Source: Sphaerochaeta sp. (GTDB lineage: Bacteria > Spirochaetota > Spirochaetia > Sphaerochaetales > Sphaerochaetaceae). From it: DNA of 14,699 nt. Both the position numbers and the translations under genes were made by a program. Location of the stretch: contig JALOBD010000044.1 in the NCBI GenBank assembly GCA_023228445.1, positions 1 to 14,699 on the forward strand, written 5' to 3'. Every line of letters begins with the position of its first letter. Within the stretch, counting starts at the first letter, position 1. Positions 7,281 to 13,756 of the stretch are shown piece by piece. The notes under the pieces were generated by a model. That model worked only from the letters and a program-made list of their open reading frames with translations, ran no database searches and was not told the DNA's origin.

Positions 7281-7308
7281 TGGACAGCCATAAAACAACA
7301 CGTATACG
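7281..7308 (+). promoter_or_regulatory. Candidate promoter for the GH59/binding-protein unit
   Basis: TGGACA (7281-7286, five of six to the -35 consensus) and TATACG (7303-7308, four of six to -10) are 16 bases apart. It lies just after the terminator, where a new promoter is needed. Transcription would start near 7315, leaving almost no leader before ATG 7323, which favours the internal GTG 7341 as the real start of the GH59 protein. Confidence 0.45.
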
Positions 7309-7322
7309 CTATATCTCGATCG

Positions 7323-9605
7323 ATGAGTGAAGGGGGAGCTGTGGTACAGACCATATCAATCGACACAAGAACAAGAGGGCGGATCTTCCGTGGCATCGGG
7401 GGTGTCACCAGCAATGGGATGACCAAGTTGCTCGTCGAATATCCCCAAGCAGAGAGAGACGAGATCCTGGACTTCCTGTTTACCCCGAAGTTTGGTGCAA
7501 GCTTTCATACCGTCAAGGTGGAAATCGGCTCTGATGCCAACGGCACGTGTGGAACCGAGCCGAGTCACATGCGCAAAGAGGATGATTTTGACATCACCCG
7601 GGGAGTCGGTCTGTGGTTGGCCCAAGAGGCGAAGAGGCGGAACCCGGCCATCATCCTCGATGCAATTCGGTGGGGCACACCGGCATGGGTGACGGATAAT
7701 GAGAAGAAGTACCAGTATTATCTGAACTTCCTCACCGGGGCCAGGGATGTCTATGGCCTACACTTCGACTACCTCGCCCCCGATGAGAATGAAGGGGATT
7801 TCAGCATCGATTGGGTGGTGGATGTCCTGCGCCCCGGCCTTGATCGCGATGGATTTGCGCTGGTGCAGCTCTCAGGGGCCGATAGCACCGAGGATTGGAA
7901 CATCGAGGCGCTGCTGAAGGGGAACCCCGACCTTCGCTCAAGCATTGGCGCTGTCACCCGACACTACAAGCAGGATAGTCCGCAGTACATCAGGGATTGT
8001 GGGATCGAGATCCTCAATAGCGAGGATATCGCCCCCTTTCGCCATGCGTTCTCCTACGCCCTTGATATGGCATACAAGATCATCCGTTCCTATGCCTCTG
8101 GAAAGATGGTGCAGTATGTGATGCATCCGATCATCGAGGCGATCTACGACAATCTTCCCTATACGTGCAAGAGTATCCTCCATGCAGCACACCCGTGGAG
8201 TGGGCACTACCACGTCGAATCAAGCCTTTGGGTGGTGGCGCAGTTCACCCAGTTCATTGCACCGGGATGGCAGTACCTGGACAGCGGTTGCCACGCCTCA
8301 CAGACGCTCAGCTACCTGACGTTGCAAGATCCCTCAAACGGGGACATCAGCTTGGTGATTCTCAACCGCTCAGAGAGCGCCATTGATGTGGCCATTGAGT
8401 TTGATGGGCTTGCTGCCTCCTCTCTTTCGTGCTGGAAGACCTGCGAGGAGGAGCAGTTCATTCGCCTTGATGACGTGGAGGTGGTGATGAACACCGCCAA
8501 GATTACGATAGCAGCGCAATCGGTGTACTCTCTCACCACGACCGAGGGACAGCAGAAGGGGACCGGTGCTACCCCGCTGGTAACGACAACGACCTTTCCG
8601 CTGCCCTACACCGATGACTTCTCCTCCTACCAGGTGGGAACGCAGCCGCGCTATACGATTGACCAAGCCGGTGCCTTCGAGATCCAAGCAGGGGGAAGGG
8701 ATGGACACCGTTCGTTGGTGCAGGTATTGACCCTTGCAGAGAAACCGATCGATTGGGAGCGCCGGCCAACCCCCAACCCGTATACGGTGTTGGGCGGGCA
8801 GGAACTTACCAACTACTCGGTGAGCATCGACTTCGCTATGGATGAGATGCCGGGTGCCGACTACGAGGGGTATGTCATGCTCGGTGCACGGTGCAACCAC
8901 AACAGCCAGCGATCAGAGTTTGCCCAGGCGTACAGTGTGCGCCTCTATCACAACAGGCGGTGGGTGCTCTTCTGTGGTGCCATCGCGTTGATGGCAGGAC
9001 GGGTGGATGACTTCTCCCTCGGCGCATGGCACACCCTCTCCCTGCACTGTGAGGATGACCAGATCACCCTGTCCTATGATGGCGACCAGCTCTGTACGCT
9101 CAAGGACTCGGCAATCCCCAGTGGGAATGTCATCATCGGCAGTGGCTACAATGTGGTGCGCTATGCTCAGGTGACCATCTCGCCGATCGCCGGCTCCATT
9201 GCCCAGTGCCGGCGGTATCCCATCACCCACCAAGCAGTGAAGAACTCGGGCTCGTGGAGGGAGGTGGGCAGCTATTCGGACAACTACCACCGCACGCTCC
9301 TCGCTGCTTCTGCTCCGGGCTCAACGCTCGAATTCTCCTTTTCCGGTCCATCGTTGGTCCTGGTGGGGGTTGTCGACAATGAGAGTGGGAGGGCAGAGGT
9401 CTTCATTGACGGAGAGCTGATCGCACGGATCGATGGCTACTCTGCGACCAAGTACTATCGTAGGAGCTTGTTCTCCGCCTACGATTTGGAGGATGCAATC
9501 CATACGTGCACACTCCGGGTTTTGGGTACATCTCATGAGGATTCCCTGCACACCAATGTCCAGGTGAATGCCATTGAGGTTGCCGGGGAACTACTGAACG
9601 GGTGA
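7323..9605 (+). CDS. GH59 glycosidase, galactocerebrosidase-like
   Basis: This enzyme of up to 760 residues should cleave beta-galactosyl linkages. It matches animal galactocerebrosidase (GALC) along most of its length as I recall that sequence. Seen here: F/G-GIGGVTSNG (22-32), the T78 substrate motif in GTEPSHM (77-83), a likely acid/base E157 in ENE, the nucleophile E234 in NSED, and PWSGHYHVES (291-300) with the conserved Trp. The two catalytic Glu lie 77 apart, against 76 in GALC. Residues ~420-630 match the GALC beta-sandwich/lectin part (TDDFSSY). The last ~125 residues look like an extra beta-sandwich, possibly sugar-binding. There is no signal peptide, so it is cytoplasmic, unlike lysosomal or secreted relatives. 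Start: ATG 7323 has no ribosome site; GTG 7341 follows AGGGGGAG (7331-7338) and fits the promoter better, though its spacing is short. The binding-protein gene follows 49 bases later. Confidence 0.9.
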   Translation: MSEGGAVVQTISIDTRTRGRIFRGIGGVTSNGMTKLLVEYPQAERDEILDFLFTPKFGASFHTVKVEIGSDANGTCGTEPSHMRKEDDFDITRGVGLWLAQEAKRRNPAIILDAIRWGTPAWVTDNEKKYQYYLNFLTGARDVYGLHFDYLAPDENEGDFSIDWVVDVLRPGLDRDGFALVQLSGADSTEDWNIEALLKGNPDLRSSIGAVTRHYKQDSPQYIRDCGIEILNSEDIAPFRHAFSYALDMAYKIIRSYASGKMVQYVMHPIIEAIYDNLPYTCKSILHAAHPWSGHYHVESSLWVVAQFTQFIAPGWQYLDSGCHASQTLSYLTLQDPSNGDISLVILNRSESAIDVAIEFDGLAASSLSCWKTCEEEQFIRLDDVEVVMNTAKITIAAQSVYSLTTTEGQQKGTGATPLVTTTTFPLPYTDDFSSYQVGTQPRYTIDQAGAFEIQAGGRDGHRSLVQVLTLAEKPIDWERRPTPNPYTVLGGQELTNYSVSIDFAMDEMPGADYEGYVMLGARCNHNSQRSEFAQAYSVRLYHNRRWVLFCGAIALMAGRVDDFSLGAWHTLSLHCEDDQITLSYDGDQLCTLKDSAIPSGNVIIGSGYNVVRYAQVTISPIAGSIAQCRRYPITHQAVKNSGSWREVGSYSDNYHRTLLAASAPGSTLEFSFSGPSLVLVGVVDNESGRAEVFIDGELIARIDGYSATKYYRRSLFSAYDLEDAIHTCTLRVLGTSHEDSLHTNVQVNAIEVAGELLNG
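7331..7338 (+). promoter_or_regulatory. Purine-rich ribosome site inside the GH59 5' end
   Basis: AGGGGGAG lies eight bases inside the longest reading frame and just before GTG 7341. No comparable site precedes ATG 7323. If it is the ribosome site, the protein starts at MVQTISIDTRTRGR and is six residues shorter. Spacing from AGGGG is 5 bases, but from GGAG only 2, so the point is not settled. Confidence 0.4.
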
Positions 9606-9644
9606 ACCAACTGTGGTAACACATGAGAACGCACAGGAATATAT

Positions 9645-9650
9645 GGAGGA
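9645..9650 (+). promoter_or_regulatory. Ribosome site that fixes the binding-protein start
   Basis: GGAGGA lies 4 bases before ATG 9655. It rules out the longer in-frame GTG at 9613, which would add 14 polar residues in front of an otherwise typical signal peptide. Confidence 0.8.
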
Positions 9651-9654
9651 AACA

Positions 9655-11184
9655 ATGAAAAGAGTCGTTGTTATTCTACTCATCCTACTGACGGCCTTTA
9701 CCGCATTTGCGAGAGGGGGCTCAGAGGTGAGTGCAACAAAGGCGAGCAGTGACAATCCTTTCGATACGTATGTCGAATTGATCATGTACAGCTCGGGGTC
9801 GTCGGGAAAGGACACGGCAGCGGTACTGGCGCAGTTCAACACGCTGTTGAGGGAGAAGTACAATACCACCATCAATGTGACCAACCTTGGGTGGGACAAC
9901 TACAACAACCAATACCAGTTGATCCTGACCACCGGAGAGCCGGCGGACTTGATGTATGTCAATCCCAACCTCTACGGCATGTATGCACCCAATGGCGCAT
10001 TCAAGGATCTCACCGATCTCTTTGCCCAATACATGCCCACCGTCTCCAGCTACTTCAGCGATGGTGAGCTTGCCCAGGTAAAAGTCGATGGCAGGCTCTA
10101 CATGATTCCTTCCTATGAGACCAACTTCTCACAGAATGGAATATTCTATCGCCTTGACTTGGCCAAGAAGTATGGCTTGGGTGAGATCGACAGCCTCAAG
10201 GCCTTTGAAGCGTATGCCAGTACCATCGCGGCCAACGAGCGTGGGATGCGGGTCATTGACGGAAATCCCGAGCAGACGCTCTTCCAGCTCTTCAAGGCCA
10301 CCTATGGCTTTGAATCAATTGCCGGCTCCAACACCTCGATCATCATGGTCAATGGGTATGATGACATCCACACCATCATCGCATACCCATTCACCGATGC
10401 GTATGTGGAGTGGGCCCACCGGATGAAGGAGTGGGCGCTCAAGGGATACTGGAGCTCCAACGCCCTCTCAAGCACCATGGACCCCTGGAGCAGCATCCAG
10501 GTCGGGACGAGTGCGATCACACAGGCGAATGCCGATGGGGCCAAGAACATGATGGGGTATATGGCTTCCAAGCTCCCGCACAGCGAGAGCGCCTACTGGA
10601 GCCTGGCCAACCTCACCGGCTACTCCTACATCAACCCGGTCACGGAGAACGGGTATGCGGTTCCCGCATCATCGCCCAATGGTGAGCGGGCGCTGAGGAT
10701 CCTTGAGGCGATCAAGACCGATCAGCGGCTCTTTGACCTCTGGATGTATGGCATCGAGGGACGACACTTCTCATTGACTGAGGAGGGGAATCTCATCAAG
10801 CCGGCCCTCGGTGTTGATCCTGCCACGGTGAACGCCCACTCGATGAGTGGCGCGCAGTACGCGATGCGCGTCCAGACACTCATGCGCAATGATGAGGGGG
10901 TCTGGGATGGCTATGATGATTTGATCGCCCGACTCCAGTCCATTGCCGTCTTGAACAAGTTTGGCGCGGTCTCCATCGATTACTCCGATGTCCAGGCGGA
11001 GCTTGCGGCGGTGAACCAGGTGGTCAAACAGTATGGCCATCCGATCAACATCGGCATTGTCGACAATGTTGATGCTGCCATTGCTGAATACCGGAGGCAA
11101 TTGAAGACCGCCGGCATTGACCGCCTCCTTGGTGCAGTCAGTGAGCAGATGGAGCAGTATTACATCCGCAATGCCATACACTAA
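9655..11184 (+). CDS. Sugar ABC transporter solute-binding protein, YtcQ/LipO type
   Basis: This 509-residue periplasmic protein should capture the oligosaccharide and deliver it to the permeases encoded at 3543-5405. Residues 1-20 are a signal peptide (MKR, then a VVVILLILLTAF core), with AFA as the likely cleavage site. There is no lipobox cysteine, so it is probably soluble rather than a lipoprotein. The mature part has the family's hinge and ligand features (PADLMYVNPNLYG, the VDGRLYMIPSYE segment). The last ~75 residues, from about L433, match the DUF3502-type end of LipO proteins: a VNQVVKQYG helix, then LKTAGIDRLLGAVSEQMEQ. Length is normal for this class, which handles complex polysaccharide fragments. 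It is co-transcribed with the GH59 enzyme. It is oddly separated from its permeases by two enzyme genes and a terminator, so it may be made at a different level. Confidence 0.92.
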   Translation: MKRVVVILLILLTAFTAFARGGSEVSATKASSDNPFDTYVELIMYSSGSSGKDTAAVLAQFNTLLREKYNTTINVTNLGWDNYNNQYQLILTTGEPADLMYVNPNLYGMYAPNGAFKDLTDLFAQYMPTVSSYFSDGELAQVKVDGRLYMIPSYETNFSQNGIFYRLDLAKKYGLGEIDSLKAFEAYASTIAANERGMRVIDGNPEQTLFQLFKATYGFESIAGSNTSIIMVNGYDDIHTIIAYPFTDAYVEWAHRMKEWALKGYWSSNALSSTMDPWSSIQVGTSAITQANADGAKNMMGYMASKLPHSESAYWSLANLTGYSYINPVTENGYAVPASSPNGERALRILEAIKTDQRLFDLWMYGIEGRHFSLTEEGNLIKPALGVDPATVNAHSMSGAQYAMRVQTLMRNDEGVWDGYDDLIARLQSIAVLNKFGAVSIDYSDVQAELAAVNQVVKQYGHPINIGIVDNVDAAIAEYRRQLKTAGIDRLLGAVSEQMEQYYIRNAIH

Positions 11185-11200
11185 CTGAAACTGAAATGTT

Positions 11201-11243
11201 GCGCGCTCATCACCGGTGCACACTGGGTGGTGAGCGCGCTTTT
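11201..11243 (+). terminator. Strong intrinsic terminator after the binding-protein gene
   Basis: GCGCGCTCATCACC (11201-11214) pairs with GGTGGTGAGCGCGC (11226-11239) for 14 bp, with one G-U pair and an 11-base loop, followed by TTTT (11240-11243). It ends the GH59/binding-protein transcript. The regulator start codon is only 15 bases further on, so the hairpin may also control that gene. Confidence 0.85.
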
Positions 11244-11258
11244 CAGTACACTGTCGCC

Positions 11259-13505
11259 ATGGATACCACGCACAGAAATCGGCTGTCACAGATTCTTGTT
11301 CTCTTTTTCGTCACCATCCTCATTGTCTTGGTAGTCACGGTGGTGAGTTTCAAGACGCTCTTCGACCGCACGGTGGAACGGCAGCTGGCAACCTATGGCC
11401 AGATCTCCCTTGAGAGCAATATCCTCTATATCGACGCCATCACCAGCTCTGCGCAGTACGTGTTTGACAGCATGAGCTTTGATCCCGAAATCTCACGATT
11501 GCTCTACTATGATTCGCTTCAGGCAAGTGAGTTGCACTTAGGCTTGCTCCGTCTCGACTCCTATGTCGAGTCCAACTACTTCATCGACTCAATCTACATC
11601 TTCAAGCGCAAGAGCGATACCATCTATGTCTCCTCTCCTGACGCACGGGAGGCGGTGTACGCTCGTCACTCCTTTTATGATGAGGAGGCTGCGGCCCTGC
11701 TCCTCCACTACACAGGGTATGCAAACATGGAGCCGATCTTCCGGAGTGTCGACCTGAAAGAGGTGAGCACATCACAGACGTCTTATATCAGTTTCATGCG
11801 CTACAATACGCTGAGGAAACCCAATGAGTCGGATGTGGTCATGATCAATGTGCGCCAGGACATCCTTTCGGCCTTGATCCAATCGATTCCAGAGAATGAG
11901 AACCGGCTCCTGCTCTTCACCGATGATGAGGGGTGGTATATCCCGATTGCGGGCAACGGTGAAACTTATACCGATGAAGTCCTCGATGCACTGCTTCTCC
12001 GTCTCACTGATGCAAGAGGAGAGACCGTCGTTACCCTTGATGGGAAGAAGTATGTGGTCTGCCGACAAAAAGTCATGAATAGTGCCGTCAACATCGTCCT
12101 CATTGCAGAAGAGAGTGATATCGGCAGCATCACACGGACAAAGGAGTACAACACCTCGATCGTGCTGCTCGCTGCACTGCTGGTGGTGTGCGTCATTGCG
12201 GCAGTTGCGGTGATCCAGCGAATTGTGAGTGTGAATCGAGTCCATCGGGAAACCCTTGCCAACCTCGAGCGAGAGAAAGAGAAGCTCTTCTATGAGCGAC
12301 AGAGGCGAAGAATCCTGACTTTCTTGCAGAGCACCCCCTCCTGTGAAGAGTCTGCCACCTCCTTTGTGCAGGAGCTTGGTCTTCCTCGCACAGAAGATCT
12401 CAATGCATCTCAGGTGGTTCTGGCCCTCCTGTCGATCAAGGAGTACTCCTCATCGGTGTCGTTGCAATACGAGCGGGTTCGGGAACGGAATGAACTGAAA
12501 CAGCAGATCTGTGCGTTGGCAGGCGAGACGCTTAGCGATGCCGCGCCCCTGTTCACAACCTTCGATGATGAGGATAAGTGCTTCATCGCGCTTGCTGATC
12601 TACAGCCCCACGGGCAGTTGGAGCGTGATCTGATGAGGGTAGGGGAGTTGGTGCTGGAACGATTAGCGGTGGCGACGTACATCTTCGTCTCTTCGCCCTC
12701 CACGATTGACGAATTGCCCACGCTCTACACCGAGCTGATGAAGGCCTACCCCTACAAGACGTTCTACACCCCAGAGACAATCATCACCTCACCGATGGTT
12801 GATGCGAGGCTGCTCTATGAGAGCACCATGCCGGAGAGTCAGCTCAGGCAACTTTCACAGGCGATCATGCAACTTGATGTCCCGTCAGCGCTGCTCAACC
12901 TGGAGGAGGTCATCGATGAAATTGCAAAGGGTTCCTACAAGAGCTTTCAGATCAACTTGATGCAGTTGATCGTGACCATTGATGAGCTCCTGACTAAGGT
13001 GCAAACCAACAACGGGATTGAGAAGACCATCTCTGTTGATACCATGCTCTACAATCTTTCGACCTTTGAGACCCTAGCGGCAATCTTTGAGGCCCTCAAG
13101 GAGGCAATCGAAGACACCGAGCAGGTGGTGATCCAAAATAAGAATAGCCACCAGACCTCTCTCATCGCTGAGATTCAACAGATTATCCAGAAGTCCTATA
13201 TCGACGATAACTTTTCAATCATTGATGTTTCTGAGCAGCTGGGAATGAACGCATCATACCTAGGCAAGCTCTTCAAGAGAAGCACCGGCATGACCTTCAT
13301 AGAGTTTCTCCACAAAGAACGGATGCTCGCTGCGTGTACCTTGTTGGCGACAACCGATATGCCGATTGCTGAGGTCGTCACGGCAGTCGGATTCAAGGAT
13401 GTCCCCTACTTCTACAAGATCTTCAAGAAGGAGCATGGCTGTACCCCAAAGACCTATCGGGTGCACTACCAAGAAAGCCCGACTGCGACAGCAGAGGATG
13501 AGTAA
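11259..13505 (+). CDS. Membrane-anchored AraC-family transcriptional regulator
   Basis: This 748-residue protein is probably the switch for the neighbouring sugar-use genes. Order: a short cytoplasmic start, membrane helix ~11-31, an extracytoplasmic sensor ~32-297 (Cache-like in layout, with many Asp/Ser/Tyr and no catalytic motif), a second helix ~301-322, a charged coiled-coil exit (~325-350), and a middle cytoplasmic region ~350-630 of unknown fold. The AraC/XylS DNA-binding pair of helix-turn-helices is at ~635-737, with IIDVSEQLGMNASYLGKLFK in the first and IAEVVTAVGFKDVPYFYKIF in the second. No histidine kinase or receiver domain is visible, so signal passes within one protein. Start: a longer frame from ATG 11196 would run through the terminator hairpin, whereas ATG 11259 places the first helix properly. 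No clear ribosome site precedes it. Adjacent same-strand position suggests it senses the imported glycan. Confidence 0.88.
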   Translation: MDTTHRNRLSQILVLFFVTILIVLVVTVVSFKTLFDRTVERQLATYGQISLESNILYIDAITSSAQYVFDSMSFDPEISRLLYYDSLQASELHLGLLRLDSYVESNYFIDSIYIFKRKSDTIYVSSPDAREAVYARHSFYDEEAAALLLHYTGYANMEPIFRSVDLKEVSTSQTSYISFMRYNTLRKPNESDVVMINVRQDILSALIQSIPENENRLLLFTDDEGWYIPIAGNGETYTDEVLDALLLRLTDARGETVVTLDGKKYVVCRQKVMNSAVNIVLIAEESDIGSITRTKEYNTSIVLLAALLVVCVIAAVAVIQRIVSVNRVHRETLANLEREKEKLFYERQRRRILTFLQSTPSCEESATSFVQELGLPRTEDLNASQVVLALLSIKEYSSSVSLQYERVRERNELKQQICALAGETLSDAAPLFTTFDDEDKCFIALADLQPHGQLERDLMRVGELVLERLAVATYIFVSSPSTIDELPTLYTELMKAYPYKTFYTPETIITSPMVDARLLYESTMPESQLRQLSQAIMQLDVPSALLNLEEVIDEIAKGSYKSFQINLMQLIVTIDELLTKVQTNNGIEKTISVDTMLYNLSTFETLAAIFEALKEAIEDTEQVVIQNKNSHQTSLIAEIQQIIQKSYIDDNFSIIDVSEQLGMNASYLGKLFKRSTGMTFIEFLHKERMLAACTLLATTDMPIAEVVTAVGFKDVPYFYKIFKKEHGCTPKTYRVHYQESPTATAEDE

Positions 13506-13519
13506 CTGCTACCCGAGAT

Positions 13520-13535
13520 GAGCAGCCTCCTGCTC
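13520..13535 (+). terminator. Small hairpin after the regulator gene, possible weak terminator
   Basis: GAGCAG (13520-13525) and CTGCTC (13530-13535) form a perfect 6-bp stem around CCTC, 14 bases after the regulator stop. No T run follows, so it is at best a weak or Rho-assisted stop. The remaining sequence up to 13684 holds a 38-codon frame (13550-13666) with an AGGAGGA too close to its ATG; I do not count it as a gene. Confidence 0.25.
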
Positions 13536-13684
13536 GCAAGAGAGGAGGAATGCTTGGATCATTGAGGAAACCATCCAAAAGAGTAGGGTTGCAGCGTACA
13601 ATGGGGTGTATGGCGTTCTCCAACAGTCCGAGTCATCGAAAATCATTGGTGATCTGCAAAATATGAGCGTAATGTGGTTTTTGT

Positions 13685-13713
13685 TTGTTTCCGTCGGCTG
13701 AACCATCTATACT
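13685..13713 (+). promoter_or_regulatory. Promoter of the lipoprotein gene
   Basis: TTGTTT (13685-13690) and TATACT (13708-13713, five of six to -10) are exactly 17 bases apart. The region just upstream is T-rich. Transcription would start near 13720, giving a ~37-base leader with AGGAG at 13744-13748 before ATG 13757. The lipoprotein gene is therefore probably transcribed on its own. Confidence 0.55.
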
Positions 13714-13756
13714 GATACTGAATCGGCAACTGGTTGAGGGAGCAGGAGTAGATGAC

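Noticed and set aside
9613..9654. GTG 9613 as the start of the solute-binding protein
   Set aside because: GGAGGA at 9645-9650 and the signal peptide both point to ATG 9655.
11196..11258. ATG 11196 as the start of the AraC-family regulator
   Set aside because: The extra 21 codons are simply the terminator hairpin and its loop, without a ribosome site; ATG 11259 gives a proper membrane-helix start.
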